Translations under genes and position numbers: made by a program | Shown: one piece after another, positions 27,128-35,057 of the stretch | How the letters are laid out: each line of letters opens with the position of its first letter | Numbering within the stretch: the stretch's first letter is position 1 | Assembly: GCF_004348445.1 (NCBI RefSeq) | Contig: NZ_SMKV01000040.1 | Span: forward strand, 1-50,413 | Direction: 5' to 3' | Length of the DNA: 50,413 nt | DNA from: Saccharopolyspora aridisoli | GTDB lineage: Bacteria; Actinomycetota; Actinomycetes; Mycobacteriales; Pseudonocardiaceae | Notes under the pieces: generated by a model | Databases searched by the model: none | The model's input: only the letters and a program-made list of their open reading frames with translations | What the model was told of the DNA's origin: nothing

Positions 27128-27937
27128 TCAGACCTTGCGGCCCACCAGGCCGTAGACGATGGTCTCCTCCGGGTGGTCGCCGACGTCCTCGGGCGAGTCC
27201 GGGTGCCACTCGGAAACGTAGACCACTCCGGGATCGACGAGTTCGAAGTCGGAGACCAGCTCGGCGACCTCGGCGCGGGTCCGCAGGGTGACCGGGTTGG
27301 TGCTGTTCTCGTAGAGCTTGACCAGGCCCTGCACACCTTCCGGGAATTCCTCCCCGGTGACGTGCGAGAAACCCAGGTAGCTCCCGGGGGCGAGCTTGTC
27401 GTAGTACTGGCCGATGATCTCGCGCGGCTTGGCGCTCTCGGGCACGAAGTGCACCAGCGCCACCATCATCACCGCGACCGGTTGCGAGAAGTCCAGCAGC
27501 CGTTGGGTTTCCGGGGACTCCAGGACACCCTCGACGTCGAGCAGGTCGGCCTGCACGATCGTGGCGTTGTCGTTGCCCTCGAGGATCGAGCGGCTGTGCG
27601 CGACCGCGACCGGCTCGTTGTCCACGTAGACCACGCGGGCCTGCGGGTCCACGGCTTGCACGATCTCGTGCACGTTGCCTGCGGTCGGGATTCCCGATCC
27701 GATGTCGAGGAACTGCCGGATGCCCCGGTCGAGGCAGTAGCGCACCGCGCGGCGCAGGAACGCGCGGTTGTTCAGCGCGACCTCCTTGACATTGGGCATC
27801 GCTTCCAAGACCTTGTTCCCGAGTTCGCGGTCCACGGCGAAGTTGTGGGCGCCGCCCAAGTAGAAGTCGTAGCAGCGGGCAGCACTGGGCTTGTCCAGGT
27901 CGACGCCCTCGGCCAGCCAATCGGGTCGCTGCTCCAT
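27128..27937 (-). CDS. SAM-dependent methyltransferase, DUF574 family
   Basis: The 269-residue product matches the actinobacterial DUF574 (Methyltransf_19) family, whose substrates are unknown. The N-terminal signature VDLDKPSAARCYDFYLGGAHNFAVDRELG is diagnostic. The SAM site FLDIGSGIPTAGNVHEI follows, then VVYVDNEPVAVAHSRSIL and ADLLDVEGVL. The ATG at 27937 has GGAGG nine bases upstream. It is flanked on both sides by paralogous PAS-GGDEF-EAL genes on the same strand, with gaps of about 117 and 186 bases, so the three may be co-transcribed. DUF574 genes are usually multicopy in these genomes, so the link to c-di-GMP is suggestive only. Confidence 0.9.
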   Translation of the reverse strand: MEQRPDWLAEGVDLDKPSAARCYDFYLGGAHNFAVDRELGNKVLEAMPNVKEVALNNRAFLRRAVRYCLDRGIRQFLDIGSGIPTAGNVHEIVQAVDPQARVVYVDNEPVAVAHSRSILEGNDNATIVQADLLDVEGVLESPETQRLLDFSQPVAVMMVALVHFVPESAKPREIIGQYYDKLAPGSYLGFSHVTGEEFPEGVQGLVKLYENSTNPVTLRTRAEVAELVSDFELVDPGVVYVSEWHPDSPEDVGDHPEETIVYGLVGRKV

Positions 27938-28123
27938 AGAATTCAGCCTCCTGCACTCGGTTTGGTCGTTCCGGCACCCGAAACGAAGATCGAGAAGGCC
28001 ATCGTAGGTGTCACGCCTCGCGCTCGACCAAGCACCCGGAGCATGGTCCTCCACATCGCTCCCGTGCTCAGCTTTTCCGAAGGATCCGCCGAGGAATTCG
28101 CGTTTTCCAGCCTCATCGGCCCA

Positions 28124-30175
28124 CTACGCGCCGCCCACGAGCTCGACGACCTCCGTCGCCGAAACCCGATCGCTGACATGCGGCCCCTGGATCAGAGCAA
28201 CACCGATCTCCCCCAACCGGTGGGCCTGCTCCGCACTCGTCACACCGGTGGCCAGCACCGGCAGGTCCATCAACCGCGCCGCGCCGACCGCGCTGCGCAC
28301 CAGGTACTCGCTCAGCGGCTCCGGGCCGTCGGGATCGGCCAACCCCCGGATGTGCGGCCCGTCGATGAGCACCCCGGCCAGCGGCAGGTCCTTGAGCCGG
28401 TCCACCCGGGTGTAGTCCGAGCCGAACTCGTGCACGAACAACCGGATTCCCATCTCCGCGAAGATCTCGACGGTGTCCACCGCATCGCCCTGGTAGTCGA
28501 ACAGCGCCGACTCCGGCAGGCACAGCACCAGCGACTCCGCGGGAAGCCCGGTGGTATCCAACGCCTCCCGCAGATCGCGGACCAGCTCTGGATCGCGGCA
28601 GTGCCGGGCCGACAGCGTCACCGCCAGCAGCGGCGCGTGCTCCCCGAGCTCGCGCACCCACCGCGCCGCGTGCCTGCCGGCCTGCTCCAGGGTCCAGCCG
28701 CCCAGCCGGGTGATCAGGCCGGTTTCCTCGGCGAGGCCGAAGAAGCGGTTCGACCCCAGTTCGCCGAACTCGTCGTGGTCCCAGCGCACGTTGGCCATCA
28801 CGGCGAGGACGTCGCCGGTCTCCGCGTCGGCGACCGGGTCGTACTCCACGAACAGCTCGTTCTTCTCCAGGGCCGAGGGCAGTGCCGCCGACAGCCGGAA
28901 GTTCTCGTGCGCCACCGCGTTTCGCTCGGCGTCGAAGAGCACCCACAGCGCGCGGCCGTCGCGCTTGGCCCGGAACAGCGTGATGTCGGCGTCGCGCAGC
29001 AGCGAACCGGTGTCGGTGCCGACCACCTCGCGCTCGACGATCCCGGCGCTGGCCGAGGCGGCGAGCTCGTGCGCGCCGATCCACATCGGCTTGGTGACCT
29101 CGCGCAGCAACCGCTCGACCAGTTCGGTCACCCGGGCGGCGTCGTAGGAGTCGGGGATGACCATGGCGAACTCGTCGCCGCCGATGCGCGCGACCACGGC
29201 GCTCTCCTGCGCGGCCAGGGATTGCAGCCGGCGGGCGACCTCACGCAGCACCCGGTCGCCGATGGCGTGGCCGAGGCTGTCGTTGACGGCCTTGAAGCCG
29301 TCCAGGTCGAACAGGCACAGGGCGACGCGGCGGCCTGGGTAGACCGGGGTGAGCGCGGCGTCGACGCAGGATTCGAGCTGGGCGCGGTTGGCCAACCCGG
29401 TCAGCGGGTCCTGGACGGCCTGGCGGCGGAACTGCTCCTGGAGCATGTGCCGATCGGTGATGTCCTCGTAGAACACCACCAGGTGGTCGGGCTCGCCCCG
29501 GTCGTTCCGGACCAGCGAGGCAGTCATCCGGGTCCACACCTGGGCGCCGTCGGTGGTGGTGGAGCGGGCATCGAGGTTCACCCGCTCGCTCGCACCGTCC
29601 GCGAGGCCTGCGAGCGCACCGGTGAGCTCGGGCCGCCACCGGTCGTCGACCAGCGCCAGCACCGAGGAACCGGTCAGCTCGTCCTCGGTGAGGCCGAACA
29701 TGCGGCGCAGGGCTTCGTTGGTCTCCTCGATCACACCCGTGGTGCTGACCGCGGCGACTCCCATCGTGGAGGTGTGGAACAGCGCACGCGAGCGCGCGGG
29801 GAGGTCTCGGCTCGCTGGCTCGACCGAGCCACTGCCGGCGCGGAGCTCCTCGGCGAAGCCCGCGGCGAGGTGACCGAGCGCCGCCACCATCCGGTCCGCC
29901 GGAACCTGGGGCAGCAGCCCGGGCAGCTCGGCGGCCAGCAGCTTCAGGGTGCCGGGCAGGACCATGGGGTTGTCAGCGTGCAGCGGCAGCAACGCCGCGC
30001 CCGCGTTGGCCGCCTCGCCCGCTCGGTCCGGGCAGGCCAGTTCGCCGAGCAGGTGCTCCAGGCAGGTGCTCAGCAGGTCCTCGACGTCACCGCGGCGCAG
30101 CGGCGCGTAGCTGTTGGGCGCGATCTCGCGCTTCCACCGCTGGATGAGCTCGTGGCGTTCCACCCTGGTGATCAC
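28124..30175 (-). CDS. PAS-GGDEF-EAL protein 2: probable diguanylate cyclase with degenerate EAL
   Basis: A 683-residue paralogue of the 24899-27010 product, with the same order: helical N-terminal domain, PAS/PAC (about 130-240), GGDEF (about 255-420) and EAL-like domain. GGDEF is intact (332-336, RIGGDEFAMVIPD) and the RxxD inhibition site is again missing (QESA). In the EAL domain the EAL motif reads MAN and the DDFG motif reads HEFG, so phosphodiesterase activity is not expected. The linker YEDITDRHMLQEQFRRQAV is identical to the paralogue. The N-terminal domain is more diverged than the rest, which suggests different inputs and the same output. Its promoter should lie in the 419-base divergent region shared with fprA. 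Confidence 0.9.
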   Translation of the reverse strand: MITRVERHELIQRWKREIAPNSYAPLRRGDVEDLLSTCLEHLLGELACPDRAGEAANAGAALLPLHADNPMVLPGTLKLLAAELPGLLPQVPADRMVAALGHLAAGFAEELRAGSGSVEPASRDLPARSRALFHTSTMGVAAVSTTGVIEETNEALRRMFGLTEDELTGSSVLALVDDRWRPELTGALAGLADGASERVNLDARSTTTDGAQVWTRMTASLVRNDRGEPDHLVVFYEDITDRHMLQEQFRRQAVQDPLTGLANRAQLESCVDAALTPVYPGRRVALCLFDLDGFKAVNDSLGHAIGDRVLREVARRLQSLAAQESAVVARIGGDEFAMVIPDSYDAARVTELVERLLREVTKPMWIGAHELAASASAGIVEREVVGTDTGSLLRDADITLFRAKRDGRALWVLFDAERNAVAHENFRLSAALPSALEKNELFVEYDPVADAETGDVLAVMANVRWDHDEFGELGSNRFFGLAEETGLITRLGGWTLEQAGRHAARWVRELGEHAPLLAVTLSARHCRDPELVRDLREALDTTGLPAESLVLCLPESALFDYQGDAVDTVEIFAEMGIRLFVHEFGSDYTRVDRLKDLPLAGVLIDGPHIRGLADPDGPEPLSEYLVRSAVGAARLMDLPVLATGVTSAEQAHRLGEIGVALIQGPHVSDRVSATEVVELVGGA
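29415..29472 (-). repeat. 58-base tract identical to 26193-26250
   Basis: The second copy of the identical segment shared by the two GGDEF paralogues, at the PAS-to-GGDEF linker. Confidence 0.85.
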
Positions 30176-30594
30176 GGTTCGACTCCGTCGGCGCTCCGGT
30201 GCGGCGTTCGACGCACTCGCCCACCCTGTCTCGACATTTTGGACACCGCGTGTAACCGGCCCTGCAGGTAGAACACCGACGCGGTTGATCAGGGGCCGAT
30301 CCTACTGTCACGCACCGCGTCCGGTCACGTACTCACCGCTGAACATTCGAGCCCGCACTGCCCCTTCTGCGCGGCCGGGGTCGCCGAAATGATCTTGACC
30401 GGCCGGGTTCGCGGAGGTGGTGGGCGAGATCAGTTATGAGCATTGTCACCAGCCCGCATCGCGGGATCGGGGGTAAGGGCTTCCTAAGCTGGTAGGGATT
30501 CCGCGCATGGCCCAGGCCCGGTCCACTTCGGGTCCGCTGCCACGCGGCTTCGCAGTCGAGCGCGCCGAGCCAGGCGCACCCAGGAGGAGAGTGC
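30176..30594. other. 419-base divergent promoter region
   Basis: It separates GGDEF protein 2 (minus strand) from the ferredoxin reductase (plus strand). Open frames here lack family features. A short hairpin CCCGC/GCGGG is present near 30452. Two GTCAC words occur near 30307 and 30325, but their spacing does not give a convincing BldD-type palindrome. A strong AGGAGGAG ribosome binding site for fprA lies at its right edge. Confidence 0.5.
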
Positions 30595-31944
30595 ATGACC
30601 CGCCCGTTGCGAGTCGCCATCGTCGGGGCCGGCCCGGCCGGCGTTTACGCCGCCGACATCCTGACCAAGTCCGAGACCCCGGTCGAGATCGACCTGCTGG
30701 ACCGGATGCCGGCACCCTATGGGCTGATCCGCTACGGCGTGGCGCCCGACCACCCGCGCATCAAGGGCATCATCAACGCGCTTCAGCGCGTGATGGAGAA
30801 GCCCGAGATCCGCTTCCTCGGCCACGTCGAGTACGGCGTGGACGTCAAGCTCGAAGACCTGCAGCGCTACTACGACGCGGTGATCTTCTCGACCGGCGCC
30901 GACCAGGACCGCCCGCTGGACATCCCGGGCATCGACCTGCCGCACAGCTACGGCGCCGCCGAGTTCGTCTACTGGTACGACGGCTACCCCGAGGCGCCGC
31001 GCGACTGGACGCTCGACGGCGAGCAGGTCGCGGTCATCGGCGCGGGCAACGTCGCGCTGGACGTGGCAAGGGTGCTGGCCAAGCAGGCAGACGACCTGCT
31101 CAGCACCGAGATCCCGGACAACGTCTACCAGGGCCTGGCCAAGTCGACGGTCACCGACGTGCACCTGTTCGCGCGCCGCGGCCCGGCTCAGGCCAAGTTC
31201 ACCCCGCTGGAACTGCGCGAGCTCGACCACCAGGACGAGGTCGAGATCATCGTGCACCCGGAGGGCTTCGAGCTCGACGAGGCCAGCGAAGAGCAGATCC
31301 GGACCAACAACCAGGTCAAGACCATCGTCAAGACCCTGCAGGACTGGGCGCTGCGCGATCCGAAGAACGACACCAAGCGCCGCCTGCACCTGCACTTCCT
31401 GCGCGCCCCGGTCGAGGTGACCGGCACCGACCGCGTGGAGGGCTTCAAGGTCGAGGTCATGGAGCTCACCGGCGATGGCAACGTGCGCGGCACCGGCGAG
31501 TACGAGACCTACCCGGCCCAGCAGGTCTACCGCGCCGTCGGCTACCTCAGCTCGCCGGTCGCCGACCTGCCCTTCGACACCAAGAAGGGCACGGTGCCCA
31601 ACGAGGGAGGTCGCGTGCTGGACCTCGACGGTGAGCACATCCCCGGCGTCTACACGACCGGATGGATCAAGCGCGGCCCCGTGGGCCTGATCGGCCACAC
31701 CAAGGGCGACGCCCTGGAGACGATCAACAACCTGCTCGCCGACCTCGACCAGATCCCCAAGGCCGAGCAGCCCGACTCCGACAGCATCATCAACGTGCTG
31801 GAGGAGCGCGGCATCGAGTACACGACCTGGGACGGCTGGACCCGCCTGGACGCCCACGAGAAGTCCCTCGGCGAACCCCACGGCCGCGAGCGCATCAAGG
31901 TCGTCGCCCGGGACGAGATGGTCAAGATCTCCCGAGCGGACTGA
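30595..31944 (+). CDS. fprA: Ferredoxin/flavodoxin-NADP+ reductase, adrenodoxin reductase type
   Basis: An FAD enzyme of 449 residues that moves electrons between NADPH and ferredoxin, serving for example cytochromes P450 or FeS assembly. The FAD site AIVGAGPAGVYAADIL is at the N-terminus, followed by PYGLIRYGVAPDHPRIKGI, typical of the adrenodoxin reductase-like FprA family. The NADP site AVIGAGNVALDVARVLA lies mid-protein, and the C-terminal GWIKRGPVGLIGHTKGDALETI is conserved. The start ATG follows AGGAGGAG. It stands alone on the plus strand; two hairpins after the gene probably end transcription. Confidence 0.95.
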   Translation: MTRPLRVAIVGAGPAGVYAADILTKSETPVEIDLLDRMPAPYGLIRYGVAPDHPRIKGIINALQRVMEKPEIRFLGHVEYGVDVKLEDLQRYYDAVIFSTGADQDRPLDIPGIDLPHSYGAAEFVYWYDGYPEAPRDWTLDGEQVAVIGAGNVALDVARVLAKQADDLLSTEIPDNVYQGLAKSTVTDVHLFARRGPAQAKFTPLELRELDHQDEVEIIVHPEGFELDEASEEQIRTNNQVKTIVKTLQDWALRDPKNDTKRRLHLHFLRAPVEVTGTDRVEGFKVEVMELTGDGNVRGTGEYETYPAQQVYRAVGYLSSPVADLPFDTKKGTVPNEGGRVLDLDGEHIPGVYTTGWIKRGPVGLIGHTKGDALETINNLLADLDQIPKAEQPDSDSIINVLEERGIEYTTWDGWTRLDAHEKSLGEPHGRERIKVVARDEMVKISRAD

Positions 31945-31963
31945 CCACCTCCCGCACAGCACC

Positions 31964-32002
31964 AGGAACGCCCCTGCGCCACCCGAGCGCGGGGGCGTTC
32001 CT
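31964..32002. terminator. Hairpin terminator after fprA
   Basis: An 11-bp perfect stem (31964-31974 with 31992-32002) lies 20 bases after the fprA stop, facing the converging transporter gene. Confidence 0.85.
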
Positions 32003-32033
32003 GATTGCGGCGGCAATCCGGGTTCTTCACTGG

Positions 32034-32068
32034 ACACCGCCGCGATCGAGGGCTGATCGCGGCGGTGT
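32034..32068. terminator. Second hairpin terminator, facing the transporter gene
   Basis: A 14-bp perfect stem (32034-32047 with 32055-32068) and a seven-base loop lie 28 bases past the MFS gene stop. Together with the previous hairpin it insulates the two converging units. Confidence 0.85.
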
Positions 32069-32095
32069 TCGGGGTGGTGGTCGGTGGGGGGCGGG

Positions 32096-33394
32096 TCAGG
32101 TTCGTGTTTGGGTCCGGGTGGCTCGGTGGCCGAGGAGGCCTCCAGCTGCGGTGATGAGGGCCAGCAGGAGCAGCAGGGCTGCTGCCGACCAGGATTGCTG
32201 GCCGCTGGCGATGAGCAGGGCGCTGGCGGCCAGCGGGACGAAGCCGCTGATCAGGCCGCTGAGGTTGGAGGAGATCGCGACGCCGCTGTAGCGCAGGTGC
32301 ACCGGGAACAGCCCGGCCAGCAGCGAACCCGACACCGCGTACGGGATCGACAGGCAGTTGATGCCCAGCGTCACCGCGAGGATCACCAGCACCGGGTCGC
32401 GCGTGTCGATCATCCAGAACACCGGGAACGCCACCAGCGCGGACAGGACCCCGCCCCACAGGCAGACCTTGCCGGGGCTGAACCGGTCGGCCAGCCTGCC
32501 GCCGAAGATCAGCGTCACGACCTCGGCCGCCGCGGCGAACAAGGTCGCACCCAGCATCAGCGACTTCGGCAGTCCCAGCTGCCCGGAGCCGTAGCTGATC
32601 ACGAACGTGGTCAGCAGGTAGAAGCCGCCGATGCCGATCAGCGACGCCGCGATGCCGATCAGCACCTGCCGCCAGGCGGTGCGGAACAGCTCCACCGCGG
32701 GCACCGAGGCTTGATCGTGCTCGGCGAGCACCTGCTCGAACAGCGGCGACTCCCCGACCCGACGCCGCAGGTACAGCGCGACGCCGAGCAGCGGGAAGGC
32801 CGCCAGGAACGGCAGCCGCCAGCCCCACGAGTCGAACGACTCGTCGGGCAGCATCGCCACCAGGTAGAACCCGCCCGAGGACAGCAGCGTGCCGATCGGC
32901 GAACCGATCTGCGGCAGCGCCGCGAACCGCCCGCGCTGCTCCGGCGGCGCGTGCTCCACGGCGAGCGTGACGGCGCCGCCCCACTCACCGCCGACCGCGA
33001 TGCCCTGCAGCACCCGCAGCGCGGTCAGCAGCAGCGGTGCGGCCAGACCGATGGCCATGAAGTCCGGCAGCAGACCGATGGCCCCGGTGACCACGCTGAT
33101 CAGCGTGACCGTGATGAGCAGGCTGCGCCTGCGCCCGATGCGGTCGCCGAGGTGGCCGAACACCACCGCGCCGAGCGGCCGCGCGAGGAAACCGATCGCG
33201 AACGAGGCGAAGGCGGCCAGCGTGGCCACCGCCGGGTCCTCGGTCGCGAAGTACAGCCGGTCGAACACGATCGACGCGGCCGTGCCGTAGAGGAAGTAGT
33301 CGTACCACTCCAGGGCGGTGCCGACGAAAGCGGCGAACGCGACCTTGCGCGCCTCCGCGGGGTCGGTGCGTGGCGTGCTCGCTGTTTCGGTCAC
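32096..33394 (-). CDS. MFS transporter, metabolite:H+ symporter (MHS) type
   Basis: A 12-helix permease of 432 residues, related to proline/betaine, citrate or shikimate-type symporters. Diagnostic parts are FAAFVGTALEWYDYFLYGTAASIVF, FLARPLGAVVFGHLGDRIGRRRSLL and LRVLQGIAVGGEWGGAVTLAVEHAP. It is the last gene of the apparent operon ureAB-ureC-amidohydrolase-transporter, 21 bases after the amidohydrolase, so its substrate is probably the compound the operon degrades. The family imports many organic acids and zwitterions, so the substrate cannot be read from sequence. It is not a urea channel of the UT or UreI type. Confidence 0.9.
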   Translation of the reverse strand: MTETASTPRTDPAEARKVAFAAFVGTALEWYDYFLYGTAASIVFDRLYFATEDPAVATLAAFASFAIGFLARPLGAVVFGHLGDRIGRRRSLLITVTLISVVTGAIGLLPDFMAIGLAAPLLLTALRVLQGIAVGGEWGGAVTLAVEHAPPEQRGRFAALPQIGSPIGTLLSSGGFYLVAMLPDESFDSWGWRLPFLAAFPLLGVALYLRRRVGESPLFEQVLAEHDQASVPAVELFRTAWRQVLIGIAASLIGIGGFYLLTTFVISYGSGQLGLPKSLMLGATLFAAAAEVVTLIFGGRLADRFSPGKVCLWGGVLSALVAFPVFWMIDTRDPVLVILAVTLGINCLSIPYAVSGSLLAGLFPVHLRYSGVAISSNLSGLISGFVPLAASALLIASGQQSWSAAALLLLLALITAAGGLLGHRATRTQTRT

Positions 33395-33415
33395 GGGGCC
33401 TCCCGGTGTGCCGGA

Positions 33416-35044
33416 TCAGGTGGGGACTTCTGCGAACTCGTCCACTCCGTGCACCGCGCGGCCGGCGACGAACGTGGCGCGCACGTCGATGTCGCCGATC
33501 TCCGAGACGGGCACGGTGGTCGGGTCGGCGTCGAGCAGCACGAGGTCGGCGAACATGCCCGCGGCGATCTGGCCGCGCTGCTGCTCCTGACCGGCCGCCC
33601 ACGCCGCGTGGGTGGTGTAGGCGCGCAGCGCCTCGACGGCGTCGACCCGCTCGTCGGGGGCGAGCACGCGCCCGGCCTTGGTGGTGCGGTCGACCATCGC
33701 GCGCATCCCCAGCAGCGGCGCTCCGCTGGACACGCACGGACGGTCCGAGCTCCCGGGCACCACCAGGCCGGCGTCCAGGAAGGACCGGTGCCGGTAGAGC
33801 CAGGACTCGCGCTCCTCGCCCACCGCTCCGATCATGGTGTCGCCGATCTCGTAGAGGAACCGCGACTGCGGCACCGGGATGACACCCAGCGCGGCCATCC
33901 GGGAGAGCTGGTCGGGGCGCACCATCGCCGAGTGCTCGATGCGGTGCCGCGCGTCCGGTCGCGGAACCTCGCGCTGCGCCTGCTCGAACGCCTCCAGCGT
34001 CAGGTCGATGGCGCGATCGCCGATGGCGTGCGCGGCGACCCGCCAACCTCCCCGGTGCGCGGTGCGGATCCGCTCGCGCAGCACGTCCGGGTCGTCGCCG
34101 AGCACGCCGTGGCCGCCGTGGCCGTGGAAGGGGTCGGTGACCGCGGCGGTGCGGCTGGACAGCGCGCCGTCGGTGAAGATCTTCATCGGCCCGATGCGCA
34201 GGAAGTCGTCACCGAAACCGCTGCGCAGGCCCAGGTCCAGGCCGAAGGCGTCCGGACCGACCTCATGCAGCACCTCGTTGGCGGGCATCAGCTCCACGCG
34301 CAGCGGCAGCTCCCCCCGCTGCCGCGCCAGCTGGTACGCGGCGGCCTCAGCCGGGCTGTGCCCGATCCAGCCGCCGCCGATGCCCGCTTCGGTGACGTGC
34401 GTGAGCCCTTCGGCCGCGTAGCGCTTCGCGGCGCGGCCGATCGCCGCCACCAGCTCCTCGACCGGGTAGGGCTTGACCAGCGCGTCGACCAGTTGCTGCG
34501 CCTGCTCGGCGAGCAGACCGGTCGGCGCTCCCTCCGCGTCGTGCTCGACCACGCCGCCCTCGGGGACGCGGACCGAGCCGTCCAGAACCCCTGCCTTGGC
34601 CAGGATTTCGGTGCTGGCCACGCACATGTGGGCCGAGCGGTGCTTGAGCCACACCGGCCTGCCGCCGCCCGCCCTGTCGAGCGCGGCGCGGTCCGGGTGC
34701 CCGCCGATGGCGTAGTCGTCGTAACCGGACCCGATCACCCAACCGTCGGAGGGCAGTTCGGCGGCCTCGGCGGCGACCAGGTCGTAGAGCTCCTCGGCTG
34801 AGCGGCATCCGGAGAGGTCGAGTTCGGCGAGCGAGAGCCCGTACCAGACCATGTGGTTGTGCGAGTCGGCGAAACCGGGCGTCACGACCGCGCCGCCGCC
34901 GTCGATCACCTGCCGCGCGGGCAGGTCTGCGATCTCCTCGTCCACCCCGACGATCCGCCCGCCGAGCACTCCGATGGTGTGCGCGGTGGGGTGGTGCGGG
35001 TTCATGGTCAGCGCGCGGACGTCGCGCAGCAGCAGGTCCAGCAC
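33416..35044 (-). CDS. YtcJ/NfdA-like metal-dependent amidohydrolase
   Basis: A cytoplasmic amidohydrolase of 542 residues in the Amidohydro_3 family, which includes N-substituted formamide deformylase. The metal motif DSHNHMVW lies near residue 60, with HAIGDRAIDLTLEAF and RIEHSAMVRPDQL further on, and a C-terminal beta segment GQIAAGMFADLVLLDADPTTV typical of the superfamily. It is 13 bases downstream of the urease-like alpha subunit and 21 bases upstream of the transporter, so the four genes probably form one pathway. Substrates of YtcJ-like enzymes are mostly unknown. Cleavage of an amide, formamide or ureide linkage is inference. Confidence 0.88.
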   Translation of the reverse strand: MLDLLLRDVRALTMNPHHPTAHTIGVLGGRIVGVDEEIADLPARQVIDGGGAVVTPGFADSHNHMVWYGLSLAELDLSGCRSAEELYDLVAAEAAELPSDGWVIGSGYDDYAIGGHPDRAALDRAGGGRPVWLKHRSAHMCVASTEILAKAGVLDGSVRVPEGGVVEHDAEGAPTGLLAEQAQQLVDALVKPYPVEELVAAIGRAAKRYAAEGLTHVTEAGIGGGWIGHSPAEAAAYQLARQRGELPLRVELMPANEVLHEVGPDAFGLDLGLRSGFGDDFLRIGPMKIFTDGALSSRTAAVTDPFHGHGGHGVLGDDPDVLRERIRTAHRGGWRVAAHAIGDRAIDLTLEAFEQAQREVPRPDARHRIEHSAMVRPDQLSRMAALGVIPVPQSRFLYEIGDTMIGAVGEERESWLYRHRSFLDAGLVVPGSSDRPCVSSGAPLLGMRAMVDRTTKAGRVLAPDERVDAVEALRAYTTHAAWAAGQEQQRGQIAAGMFADLVLLDADPTTVPVSEIGDIDVRATFVAGRAVHGVDEFAEVPT

Positions 35045-35057
35045 TTCGTTCCTCTCC

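Noticed and set aside
24830..30271. A 1813-codon open frame on the plus strand
   Set aside because: It is antisense to the two GGDEF genes and the methyltransferase. Its length reflects the G/C bias at third positions; its translation is His/Val/Gly-rich with no family motif.
30300..30330. Two GTCAC words upstream of the second GGDEF gene as a BldD operator
   Set aside because: Spacing and orientation do not give the expected palindrome, so a BldD site cannot be supported.
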